DNA from: an uncultured Anaerolineales bacterium
GTDB taxonomy: Bacteria > Chloroflexota > Anaerolineae > Anaerolineales > UBA6663
Direction: 5' to 3'
Length of the DNA stretch: 64,000 nucleotides
Assembly: GCA_937952305.1 (NCBI GenBank)
Contig: CALFZO010000166.1
Location: 1 to 64,000 of the forward strand
The stretch's first letter is position 1; each line of letters opens with the position of its first letter. Under the pieces are notes generated by a model, which did no database searches, had not been told where the DNA came from, and worked only from the letters and a program-made list of their open reading frames with translations. Shown here piece by piece: positions 19,392-28,837 of this stretch. The position numbers were made by a program, and so were the translations under genes.

Positions 19392-19397
19392 ATTATA
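19392..19397 (-). promoter_or_regulatory. -10 element of a probable leaderless promoter (CAP-PolX operon)
   Basis: Perfect TATAAT on the minus strand, ending 6 nt before the GTG at 19385, which puts the expected +1 on the start codon. No convincing -35. It lies within 35 bases of the divergent -10 at 19424-19429. Confidence 0.6.
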
Positions 19398-19420
19398 CTG
19401 GATTTCAAATCTGACGCCCG

Positions 19421-19429
19421 TGTTATACT
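19421..19429 (+). promoter_or_regulatory. Extended -10 promoter of the alkyltransferase-like gene
   Basis: TGTTATACT: an extended -10 (TGn + TATACT). The -35 region is weak. It faces away from the minus-strand promoter at 19392-19397, so the two could compete. Confidence 0.45.
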
Positions 19430-19473
19430 GGGCTCGCCGCCGGGCCCACCGCCGCCAACTGCTGGAGGCCGGA

Positions 19474-19860
19474 GTGCGATATTCCTCCCCACCTGATCCA
19501 AAATCCTATGCCGAACAAGTGTATGCCTGGGTACGCCAGATACCGGCCGGCCGGGTAGCCACCTATGGTCAGATCGCGCTGCTGATCCCGCCGCCGGCCG
19601 GCGTCACCGCCGACGATTATCGCCGGGCAGGCGCAATCTGGACCGGCGGCGCGATGGCGAATGCCCCGGACGACGTCCCCTGGCAGCGCGTCATCAACAG
19701 CCAGGGCAAGATCAGCACCCGCCCGGGCCTTGGGCCGGCCGTCCAGCGCAACCTTCTGGAACAGGAGGGCGTCGTCTTCGACGCCAAGGACCGGGTGGAT
19801 CTCAAGCGGTACGGCTGGACCCCCGGCCAGGACAGCGCCGACCAGCCCAGCCTGCTCTAG
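19474..19860 (+). CDS. Alkyltransferase-like protein (ATL, MGMT family without the acceptor Cys)
   Basis: 128 residues, matching only the DNA-binding half of O6-alkylguanine-DNA alkyltransferase. The motif is VPWQRVINSQGKIS, where Trp replaces the Cys of PCHR in active enzymes. ATL proteins flip and bind O6-alkylguanine without repairing it and hand the lesion to nucleotide excision repair. The start is GTG 19474 with GGAGG 5 nt upstream; a longer in-frame extension runs across the promoter and antisense to the CAP gene and is not real. A short 3' extension (after about residue 118) is charged and unassigned. Confidence 0.88.
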   Translation: MRYSSPPDPKSYAEQVYAWVRQIPAGRVATYGQIALLIPPPAGVTADDYRRAGAIWTGGAMANAPDDVPWQRVINSQGKISTRPGLGPAVQRNLLEQEGVVFDAKDRVDLKRYGWTPGQDSADQPSLL

Positions 19861-19864
19861 GCCT

Positions 19865-19886
19865 CCGGCCGCCGGGCCGGTGTTTT
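19865..19886 (+). terminator. Possible short intrinsic terminator
   Basis: CCGGCC-GCCG-GGCCGG followed by TGTTTT, just after the ATL stop codon. The stem is only 6 bp but all G/C. Confidence 0.4.
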
Positions 19887-19935
19887 CCGCGCCCAATCAG
19901 CCTCCAGCCAAAACCCGTGTTCAGGGACCGGAAGC

Positions 19936-21003
19936 ATGCCGTTGCACGAGTCGGTCGCCAACCTGCACTGCCACACGCCTTACTCGGATGGGGAGTGGTA
20001 TCACGCCGAGATCGCCCAGGCGGCCCTGGCCGCCGGCCTGGACATGGTCTGCGTGACCGACCACAACGTATGGGTGAAGGGGCCGGAGCGTTACTACCAC
20101 AAAGAGGACCGGCGCGTTTTGTTGCTGGTCGGCGAAGAGATCCACGACCCCACCCGGCGCCCCCAGGTCAACCACCTGCTCGCCTACAACCACCAGAGCG
20201 AACTCGCCGACCGGGCCGCGGACCCGCAGCGCCTGATCGACGCCGTGCGGGCCGCGGGCGGCCTGGCCTTTCTGGCCCACCCCTTCGATAGCTCGGTCTT
20301 CGGCGCGGACCCCATCCGCTGGGTGGACTGGGACGTGGACGCGTACACCGGGTTGGAAATCTGGAACTACATGTCGGACTGGGCGCGGCTGCTCACGTCC
20401 CGGCCGAACGCCATCCGCTACGCGTTCAACCCCGAGCTCGGAGTGAGCGGACCGGCGCCCGAGACGCTGGCCAAATGGGACGCGCTCACGCTGGCCGGGC
20501 GGCGCGTGGTGGGCATCGGCAACGCCGACGCCCATGCCAACGTCTACAGCCTGTGGGGGCTGACGCGCTGCCTGTTTCCCTACGAGTTCCTGTTTCGCCA
20601 GGTCAACACCCACCTGCTCACGCCGGCGCCGCTGACGGGCGAGGCCGCCGCCGACCGCGATCTGCTGATGCAGGCGCTGGCGCAGGGCCACGCCTTCGTC
20701 GGCTACGACGGTCTGGCTGACACGCGCGGCTTCCGGTTCACGGCCAGCGGCGACCGCGGCGCGCTGCTGATGGGCGACGAGGCCGCCAACCGCGGCGGCC
20801 TGACGCTCCAGATCGCGGCCCCGCAACCCGCCCGGCTGCGCCTGCTGCGCGACGGGCGCGAAGTGCTGCAGCGCGAGGCCCAGACTCTGACGCACGTCCT
20901 GCCGCCCGGCGAGACCGGCGTGTTCCGGGCCGAGGCGCACCTGGCCTTCAAGGGGCGGCTGCGCGGCTGGATTTACAGCAACCCCATCTACATCCGCGCC
21001 TGA
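19936..21003 (+). CDS. PHP-domain phosphoesterase-like protein
   Basis: 355 residues. The PHP metal-site motifs are present: LHCHTPYSDG (His11, His13, Asp18), CVTDHN, VGEEI, LAHPF and GNADAHA. A beta-rich C-terminal part (about 235-355) is a less common addition and could be a binding domain. PHP enzymes hydrolyse phosphoesters with two or three metal ions; the stand-alone kind often acts on nucleotides or histidinol phosphate, and the substrate here is unknown. It precedes the SDR gene by 57 bases on the same strand. Confidence 0.85.
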   Translation: MPLHESVANLHCHTPYSDGEWYHAEIAQAALAAGLDMVCVTDHNVWVKGPERYYHKEDRRVLLLVGEEIHDPTRRPQVNHLLAYNHQSELADRAADPQRLIDAVRAAGGLAFLAHPFDSSVFGADPIRWVDWDVDAYTGLEIWNYMSDWARLLTSRPNAIRYAFNPELGVSGPAPETLAKWDALTLAGRRVVGIGNADAHANVYSLWGLTRCLFPYEFLFRQVNTHLLTPAPLTGEAAADRDLLMQALAQGHAFVGYDGLADTRGFRFTASGDRGALLMGDEAANRGGLTLQIAAPQPARLRLLRDGREVLQREAQTLTHVLPPGETGVFRAEAHLAFKGRLRGWIYSNPIYIRA

Positions 21004-21060
21004 GCGCGGCCGATCAGCACAGCGTGGCCGGCCCGCCCGGCGCGCCGAGGAGACACGACT

Positions 21061-21852
21061 ATGGAGTTGGGACTGAAGAACCGGGTGGCGCTGGTGGCCG
21101 CCTCGTCTAAGGGGCTGGGGCGGGCCTGCGCCCACGAGCTGGCCAACGAGGGCGCGCGGGTGGCCATCTGCGCCCGGGACGGCGCCGTCCTGAACGCGGC
21201 TCGGGACGCCATCGCCGGGGACACCGGAGCGGAGGTGCTGGCCGTCGTCGCCGACCTGACCAAGCCGGATGATTGCGCGCGCGTGGTGGCTGAGACCGTG
21301 GCGCGCTTCGGCGGCCTGCACATCCTGGTGACCAACGCCGGCGGCCCGCCGGCTGGCTACTTCATGGAGTTCGACGACAGCGCCTGGCAGGCGGCGGTCA
21401 ACCTGTCGCTGATGAGCACCGTGCGCCTGATCCGCGCCGCCCTGCCCCACCTCAAAGCCGCGCGCTGGGGCCGCCTCATCAACATCACCAGCCTGAGCGT
21501 CAAAGAACCGCTGGACAACCTGATCCTGTCTAACTCGGTGCGCGCCGCCGTGCACGGGCTGGCCAAGACCCTGGCCAACCAGCTGGCGCCGGACGGCATC
21601 ACGGTCAACAACGTCATGCCCGGCTACACCCAGACCGACCGCATCAACCAGCTGGCGGCCGCCAACGCGGCCAAGAGCGGCCAGACGGCCGAGGCGGTGT
21701 TGGCGGAGATGGGCAAGCCCATCCCCATGGGGCGCGTCGGCCAGCCGGAGGAGTTCGCGGCGCTGGTGGCCTTCCTGGCCTCCGAGCGCGCCAGCTACAT
21801 CACGGGCGTCAGCGTGCCCGTGGACGGCGGCCGCATCCGGGCTTCGTTCTGA
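21061..21852 (+). CDS. SDR-fold protein of the FabG-like group without the catalytic Tyr/Lys
   Basis: 263 residues with a Rossmann fold: cofactor loop AASSKGLGRA, NAG motif TNAGGPPAG, the Ser motif ITSLS, and the C-terminal VPVDGG end typical of beta-ketoacyl-ACP reductases. At the YxxxK position the sequence is LSNSVRAAV, so the catalytic Tyr and Lys are both missing. This is characteristic of a recognised BKR-like SDR subgroup of unclear activity. A ribosome-binding GAGGAG lies 6 nt before the ATG. Nicotinamide binding is likely; oxidoreductase chemistry is uncertain. Confidence 0.88.
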   Translation: MELGLKNRVALVAASSKGLGRACAHELANEGARVAICARDGAVLNAARDAIAGDTGAEVLAVVADLTKPDDCARVVAETVARFGGLHILVTNAGGPPAGYFMEFDDSAWQAAVNLSLMSTVRLIRAALPHLKAARWGRLINITSLSVKEPLDNLILSNSVRAAVHGLAKTLANQLAPDGITVNNVMPGYTQTDRINQLAAANAAKSGQTAEAVLAEMGKPIPMGRVGQPEEFAALVAFLASERASYITGVSVPVDGGRIRASF

Positions 21853-21863
21853 GCGGCGCCGCG

Positions 21864-22013
21864 CTAACGCGGCGGATCATCGCCGGCGCGGTCCAGGCAG
21901 ATCAGCCGGAACATGATCACCAGGAACACGGCCGTCCCGGCCAGGGCGACGGCCACTTCCCAGGGTCCCGGGGCGGCGCCATGCAGAAGCGGGCGGAGAT
22001 AGACGGGGCTCAT
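21864..22013 (-). CDS. Possible 49-residue single-span membrane protein
   Basis: A short frame from ATG 22013 to TAG 21864. The product has one convincing TM helix (about residues 18-40, VAVALAGTAVFLVIMF) and a basic/polar flank on each side. It is too short for most gene finders. No ribosome-binding site is obvious, and it lies beyond the gyrB terminator, converging on the SDR gene with 11 bases between stops. Real expression is unproven. Confidence 0.35.
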   Translation of the reverse strand: MSPVYLRPLLHGAAPGPWEVAVALAGTAVFLVIMFRLICLDRAGDDPPR

Positions 22014-22050
22014 GGGCCGGGGTGCGGCGCTCTCAGAGTGTCTGTCCGCT

Positions 22051-22094
22051 GAAAAACGGGCCGAAGTCGGCCAATGCCATTGACTTCGACCCGT
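22051..22094 (-). terminator. Intrinsic terminator of gyrB
   Basis: Arms 22056-22068 and 22082-22094 pair at 12 of 13 positions (one C/A mismatch), with a 13-nt loop. On the minus strand the hairpin is followed by TTTTT. It begins 30 bases after the gyrB stop codon. Confidence 0.7.
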
Positions 22095-22123
22095 CCAGGG
22101 CCACTATCTTTGAGTTCTGACAC

Positions 22124-24061
<1,938 letters not shown>

Positions 24062-24111
24062 GCCCAACTCCGTTATTGCCCGAGACCGCCGCCCGGCTCT
24101 TGTCTGGGGCC

Positions 24112-25119
24112 TCAGCCCGCTGAAGCCGGCCGCGCCGCGCGCTGCGTCTCCGTCCACCAACGATAGCGGTCTTTGTAGAAGACAAAGGTGGCCGCGATCA
24201 GGGCCGTCGAGACCAGGGCGTGCCCGGCCACACCAATGATCAGAAACCACGAGTCGTCGCCGGGCAGGTTCCAGACGAAGCCCAGGCCGAGGTTGATCAG
24301 CGCCACCGCCACGAACAGGCCCGTGGTCTGCGGCAGGCTGCTCTGCACGAGCCGCAAGCTGTCCCACAACGAGCCGAACAACCCGCGCCGCTGCAGGACG
24401 ATGCCGTGCAGCGTGAACCCGCCGAAGACCAGCACCCACAGCAGCAGCGTGACCCCCAACACCGAAGCGATATTGCCGAGCAGCGGGCTGATGAGGGCCA
24501 CCAGCGCCGCCAGGACCAGCGTCGGCGCGCCCAGCAGGAACAGCACCAGCACCAGCAGCAGGGCCAGGGCCGTCAGGCGCGCCCAATCCCCGCCCAGGTG
24601 CCGCGCCAGACTCACCCCGTCGATGCGGGCGTCGCGCACCTGCTGGGCGATGCCGGCGAAGTACACGGCTCCCAGCAGCAGGCCGGTCAGCACAAACATC
24701 CCAAACAGCAGGAGATAGATCAGGACATTATCGACCGGCCAGACGGCGGCGGCCCCCCACGGCACACTGGCCGAGGGCCGGCCGGCCATCAGGCTGGGCA
24801 CGCCCAGCGGGGCCGTGCTCAGGACGGACAAGAGGTTGAAGGCGCCGCCCAGCGCCAGGAGCGATTGGCGCAGGCTGTCCAGCATCGGCTGGACGGTCTC
24901 GGCGTCCGGCCCAGTGGCGGGCTCGGCCAAAACCCGGGCGGCCGCCTCCATCAAGGGCAGGATCGACAGGCGCGGCCCCAGCCACAACAGCAGATCCAGG
25001 GCCAGCGGCAGCAGGATCAGGCCCAGCTGCGCGTTGACGGTCTCAAAGCCGGCCGTCAGAGCGGCCACCACGCCCAGAGGAGGCGCGGGCGTCCGGTTCC
25101 GGTGCACGGAAGCATTCAT
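24112..25119 (-). CDS. Polytopic membrane protein, function unknown
   Basis: 335 residues from ATG 25119, with about six to seven hydrophobic segments (near residues 15-45, 85-105, 130-160, 185-220, 220-245, 270-295, 300-325) and a basic loop before the fifth. It resembles the general YIP1/DUF4013-like class of bacterial integral membrane proteins, but I cannot name the family. TAGAAT lies 8 nt before the ATG, so the message is probably leaderless. It is the first gene of a unit with gyrB, an unusual partner. Confidence 0.75.
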   Translation of the reverse strand: MNASVHRNRTPAPPLGVVAALTAGFETVNAQLGLILLPLALDLLLWLGPRLSILPLMEAAARVLAEPATGPDAETVQPMLDSLRQSLLALGGAFNLLSVLSTAPLGVPSLMAGRPSASVPWGAAAVWPVDNVLIYLLLFGMFVLTGLLLGAVYFAGIAQQVRDARIDGVSLARHLGGDWARLTALALLLVLVLFLLGAPTLVLAALVALISPLLGNIASVLGVTLLLWVLVFGGFTLHGIVLQRRGLFGSLWDSLRLVQSSLPQTTGLFVAVALINLGLGFVWNLPGDDSWFLIIGVAGHALVSTALIAATFVFYKDRYRWWTETQRAARPASAG

Positions 25120-25127
25120 AGCCTGTG

Positions 25128-25136
25128 ATTCTACCA
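25128..25136 (-). promoter_or_regulatory. Extended -10 promoter, probable leaderless start (membrane protein-gyrB)
   Basis: TGGTAGAAT on the minus strand is an extended -10 (TGn + TAGAAT). It ends 8 nt before the ATG at 25119. The -35 candidate is poor, as is common with extended -10 promoters. Confidence 0.55.
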
Positions 25137-25226
25137 CACCTGGCCGTCGGTCACCGGCGCGAATCACCGCATTTTTCCGGGTTTTTTTGCGGTTTCTGGG
25201 TCCGCCGCGCGTAGGCTGATCGTTGG

Positions 25227-25255
25227 TTGACCCGCCCCGCCGCCCTGGCTAAAAT
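25227..25255 (+). promoter_or_regulatory. Sigma70-type promoter of murA
   Basis: TTGACC (25227-25232), a 17-nt spacer and TAAAAT (25250-25255). The expected start is near 25262, giving a leader of about 40 nt. An in-frame codon at 25227 lies in the -35 box and cannot be the start. Confidence 0.8.
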
Positions 25256-25301
25256 TCCCGCGCCGGCAGGGGGCACCTCAAAGCGAAAGAACACAAACCG
25301 C

Positions 25302-26585
25302 ATGGACCAATTCGTCATCGAAGGCGGTCACCCCCTGCACGGGACCGTGACGCCGTCCGGGAACAAGAACGCCGCCCTGCCTCTGCTGGCGGCCTGTCTG
25401 CTGACCGCCGAGCCGGTCACCGTCCACAACGTCCCGCGCATCCGCGACGTGGAGACGATGCGCCAGCTCCTGTGCGACCTGGGCACGACCGTGGAAGACC
25501 TGGGGCCGAACACCTGGCGCCTGCACACGCCGGCCGTGCTGAAAGCCCGGTTGGACCCGGAGTTGTGCCGGCGGATCCGGGCCTCCATGCTGCTGGCCGG
25601 GCCGCTCCTGGCGCGCCACGGCGAGGTGGAGCTGCCGCCGCCGGGCGGCGACGTGATCGGGCGCCGGCGCGTGGACACCCACCTGCTGGCGCTGGAGGCG
25701 CTCGGCGCCGAGATCACCTACGACGAGGCCCAGTTCGTGATGCGCACGCGCGGCCTGCACGGCGCCCAACTGCTGCTGGACGAGGCCAGCGTCACCGGCA
25801 CCGAAAACGCCATCATGGCGGCTGTGCTGGCGCCCGGCGACACCGTCCTGCGCAACGCCGCCTCCGAACCGCACGTCCAGGAGCTCTGCCAGTTCCTCAA
25901 CCGTCTCGGCGCGCGCATCGAGAACATCGGCTCGAATACGCTCACCATCCACGGCGTCCCGGCGCTGGGCGGCGGCGAGCACACCATCGGCGCGGACTAC
26001 CTGGAGGTCATGTCGCTGGTGGGCGCGGCGGCCGTCACCGGCGGCGCGATCCGCATCCGCAACGCCGGCCTCCAGCACCTGGACATGATCGGCCTGGTCT
26101 TCCGGCGCCTGGGCGTGCGCTGGCTGGCCGACGGCGACGACCTGCTCGTCCCGGCCGAACAATCGTTGACCGTGGTGCCGGACCACGGCGGCGCCATCCC
26201 CGAGATCAAGACCAACGTCTGGCCGGCCTTCCCCACCGACCTGACCAGCATCGCCATCGCCGTGGCCACGCAGGCGGCCGGCTCCGTGCTGTTCCATGAT
26301 TGGATGCACTCCGGGCGCATGTACTTCACCGACAAGCTGGTGCAGATGGGCGCGCGCATCATCCTGGCTGACCCGCACCGCTGCCTGGTGCAGGGGCCGA
26401 ACTACCTGCAGGGCGAGCGACTGGAGTCGCCGGACATCCGCGCCGGCATGGCCCTGCTGCTGGCCGCGCTGTGCGCGCGCGGCCCGTCCGTCATCCGCAA
26501 CATCGGCCAGATCGAGCGCGGCTACGAGCGCATCGACGAGAAGCTGCGCGGGCTTGGTGCTAAAATAGAGCGTGTTACAGCCTGA
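25302..26585 (+). CDS. murA: UDP-N-acetylglucosamine 1-carboxyvinyltransferase, Asp117 variant
   Basis: 427 residues, the normal MurA length. The N-terminal GNKNAALPLL motif, the repeated inside-out alpha/beta fold and the C-terminal RGYERIDEKLRGLGA are all typical. It transfers enolpyruvate from PEP to UDP-GlcNAc, the first committed step of peptidoglycan synthesis. The active-site loop reads PPGGDVIGRRRVD: Asp117 stands where most enzymes have Cys (E. coli Cys115). Asp at this position is known from Mycobacterium and Chlamydia MurA and makes the enzyme insensitive to fosfomycin. The ATG lies downstream of the promoter at 25227. Confidence 0.95.
   Translation: MDQFVIEGGHPLHGTVTPSGNKNAALPLLAACLLTAEPVTVHNVPRIRDVETMRQLLCDLGTTVEDLGPNTWRLHTPAVLKARLDPELCRRIRASMLLAGPLLARHGEVELPPPGGDVIGRRRVDTHLLALEALGAEITYDEAQFVMRTRGLHGAQLLLDEASVTGTENAIMAAVLAPGDTVLRNAASEPHVQELCQFLNRLGARIENIGSNTLTIHGVPALGGGEHTIGADYLEVMSLVGAAAVTGGAIRIRNAGLQHLDMIGLVFRRLGVRWLADGDDLLVPAEQSLTVVPDHGGAIPEIKTNVWPAFPTDLTSIAIAVATQAAGSVLFHDWMHSGRMYFTDKLVQMGARIILADPHRCLVQGPNYLQGERLESPDIRAGMALLLAALCARGPSVIRNIGQIERGYERIDEKLRGLGAKIERVTA
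26558..26566 (+). promoter_or_regulatory. Extended -10 promoter of eno inside the murA 3' end
   Basis: TGCTAAAAT forms an extended -10, 81 nt before the enolase ATG. It would allow eno to be transcribed apart from murA. No good -35. Confidence 0.5.
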
Positions 26586-26647
26586 CCCAAGCCATTCACG
26601 GTCCGGCGCGAACCTTCGCCCGGCCCAGTTCTGCAGCAGGAGAGATT

Positions 26648-27925
26648 ATGAGCACGAAGATCAAAGCCATCCGCGCCCGGGAGATCCTTGATTCGCGCGG
26701 CAACCCCACCGTCGAAGCCGACGTCGTCCTCGAGAACGGGTCCACCGGCCGGGCGGCCGTCCCGTCTGGCGCCTCCACCGGCCAGCACGAGGCCCTGGAA
26801 CTGCGCGACGGCGACAAGAAGCGTTACCTCGGCAAAGGCACCAGCCAGGCGGTCGGCAACGTGCAGCAGCACATCGCCCCGGCCCTGCTGGGCTTCGACG
26901 CCGCCAACCAGGCCGGCCTGGACCAGAAAATGCTGGACCTGGACGGCACGCCCAATAAGTCTAAGCTGGGCGCCAACGCCATCCTGGCTGTCTCCATGGC
27001 GGCGGCCCGGGCGGCCGCCGGCCACCTGCCGCTGTACAAGTACCTGGGCGGCGACGACGCCCACATCCTGCCGGTGCCGATGATGAACGTCCTCAACGGC
27101 GGCGCGCACACCGGCTGGAGCACCTTCCCGTTCCAGGAGTTCATGCTCGCCCCGGTGGGGGCGCCGACCTTCAAAGAGGCGCTGCGCTGGGGCGCCGAGT
27201 GCTACCACGCCCTGAAGAGCGTCCTCAAGGAGAAGGGGCTGGCCACCGGCGTCGGCGATGAAGGCGGCTTTGCCCCGGCCATCACCGACCTGGAGGAAGT
27301 GGTCAAGGTCCTGATCGCGGCCATCGAAAAGGCCGGCTACAAGCCCGGCGACGACATCGTCCTGACGCTGGACCCGGCCGTCAGCGAGCTGCACAAGGAC
27401 GACGGCAAGTATCACCTGAGCAAGGACCAGGTGCTGACCAGCGGCGAGATGGTGGAGTTGTGGACGCGCTGGCGCAAGTTCTACCCGATCGTGTCGATCG
27501 AGGACGGCATGGCCGAGGACGACTGGACCGGCTGGAAGCAGCTCACCGACGCGCTGGGCGCCACCACCCAGCTGGTGGGCGACGACCTGTTTGTCACCAA
27601 CGTCGAGCGCCTGGGCCGCGGCATCAAGGAGGGCATCGGCAACTCGATCCTGATCAAGCTCAACCAGATCGGGTCGGTGACCGAGACGATCAGCGCCATC
27701 AAGATGGCCCAGGCCGCCGGCTACACCGCCGTCAGCTCGCACCGCAGCGGCGAGACCGGCGATACGTTCATCTCCGACCTGGCCGTGGCCCTCAACACCG
27801 GCCAGATCAAGACCGGCGCGCCCTGCCGCAGCGACCGCGTGGAGAAGTACAACCAGCTCCTGCGCATCGAGGAAGAGCTCGGCAGCCGCGCCGTCTACGC
27901 CGGCCGCAACGCCTTCAAGAAATAA
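26648..27925 (+). CDS. eno: Enolase
   Basis: 425 residues, the standard length. Family motifs include SGASTGQHEA, the metal and acid/base sites in GDEGGFAP and SIEDGMAEDDW, and the signature SHRSGETGDTFISDLAVAL. It converts 2-phosphoglycerate to phosphoenolpyruvate. PEP is also the co-substrate of MurA encoded just upstream. GGAGAG is 7 nt before the ATG. It is followed by a long perfect hairpin at 27954-28000. Confidence 0.98.
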   Translation: MSTKIKAIRAREILDSRGNPTVEADVVLENGSTGRAAVPSGASTGQHEALELRDGDKKRYLGKGTSQAVGNVQQHIAPALLGFDAANQAGLDQKMLDLDGTPNKSKLGANAILAVSMAAARAAAGHLPLYKYLGGDDAHILPVPMMNVLNGGAHTGWSTFPFQEFMLAPVGAPTFKEALRWGAECYHALKSVLKEKGLATGVGDEGGFAPAITDLEEVVKVLIAAIEKAGYKPGDDIVLTLDPAVSELHKDDGKYHLSKDQVLTSGEMVELWTRWRKFYPIVSIEDGMAEDDWTGWKQLTDALGATTQLVGDDLFVTNVERLGRGIKEGIGNSILIKLNQIGSVTETISAIKMAQAAGYTAVSSHRSGETGDTFISDLAVALNTGQIKTGAPCRSDRVEKYNQLLRIEEELGSRAVYAGRNAFKK

Positions 27926-27953
27926 CCGCCGGGTTCAAACCGCCCGCCGCCAC

Positions 27954-28000
27954 GCAAGACGGAAGACGACGGACCGCCCCGCCCGCGTCTTCCGTCTTGC
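27954..28000 (+). terminator. Long perfect hairpin after eno, probable terminator
   Basis: Arms 27954-27968 and 27986-28000 are perfectly complementary over 15 bp, with a 17-nt C-rich loop. Only TCTATT follows, so it lacks a true U-tract; it might instead protect the eno mRNA 3' end. Confidence 0.5.
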
Positions 28001-28032
28001 TCTATTGAGCCGACCAGCCTGGAGGTCCCGCT

Positions 28033-28833
28033 ATGCAGTCCGCCAACCCGTCGCCGTTCGCGGCCGTCGTCGGCCTGGGTCCGCTGCAGTCCCAGCACCC
28101 GCTCAAGAACTCCAACCGCCTGAGCAGCCTGGGCTGCGGCGGCGCGAGCCTGGTGGCTGGGCCCGTGCTCTTCGGCATCGCCCTGTTCATCGTGTGGGAC
28201 ACGCTGGATAAGTTCGGGCCGGCCCGGCTGGACAACGAACTACCCACCATCCTGGTGTTCGCGGGCTTCGGCCTGCTGGCGCTGTTCCTGGCGGCCTACT
28301 CGTTGTACTCGGCCTGGAAGAACTGGGGCTCGGCGGCCGCCCTGTACGAGGCCGGCTTCGCCTATGTGGACCGGCAGGGCCTGCAGCAGGTGCGCTGGGA
28401 TCAAGTGGAGGCGGTCTGGCAGGCGATCACCAAGCACTATCGCAACGGCATCTACACCGGCACCACCCACGTCTACACGGTCCAGACCAAGGACAAGCGC
28501 CGGCTGACGCTGGACGACAAGTTCGACAAGATCGAGGATTTGGGCAACGCCGTGCAGCGCGGCGCCACCCAGGCGCTGTTCCCGCACTACGCCCAGGCGG
28601 TGCAGAACGGCCAGCGCGTCAGCTTTGGCCCGCTGGCCCTGGACGCGCGCGGCCTGTACTCCGGGGATAAGTCGCTGGCCTGGAACGAGATCAAGGCCGT
28701 CAAGCTGGACCGCGGCAGCCTGTCTATCAAGAAAGAGGGCGGCTGGTTCAACTGGTCCACCGTCACCGTGCCGCAGATCCCAAACTTTTTTATCTTCTAC
28801 GATCTGCTCAGCCGCTTCACCAAGATCGAATAG
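28033..28833 (+). CDS. DUF6585-like two-span membrane protein
   Basis: 266 residues with two TM helices (about 38-58 and 73-93) near the N-terminus, followed by a cytoplasmic part with two similar beta-rich PH-like units (YEAGFAYVDRQGLQQVRWDQVEAV and ALDARGLYSGDKSLAWNEIKAV share a pattern). This layout fits the DUF6585 family, whose function is unknown. GGAGG is 8 nt before the ATG. It converges on the six-GAF gene with only 4 bases between the two stop codons. Confidence 0.75.
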   Translation: MQSANPSPFAAVVGLGPLQSQHPLKNSNRLSSLGCGGASLVAGPVLFGIALFIVWDTLDKFGPARLDNELPTILVFAGFGLLALFLAAYSLYSAWKNWGSAAALYEAGFAYVDRQGLQQVRWDQVEAVWQAITKHYRNGIYTGTTHVYTVQTKDKRRLTLDDKFDKIEDLGNAVQRGATQALFPHYAQAVQNGQRVSFGPLALDARGLYSGDKSLAWNEIKAVKLDRGSLSIKKEGGWFNWSTVTVPQIPNFFIFYDLLSRFTKIE

Positions 28834-28837
28834 CCGC

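Noticed and set aside
18922..19473. N-terminal extension of the alkyltransferase-like gene by 184 codons
   Set aside because: It is antisense to the CAP lipoprotein and crosses two promoters; the MGMT-like domain starts after GTG 19474.
27930..27950. GGTTCAAAC resembling a tRNA T-loop
   Set aside because: No acceptor, anticodon or D arms can be formed around it.
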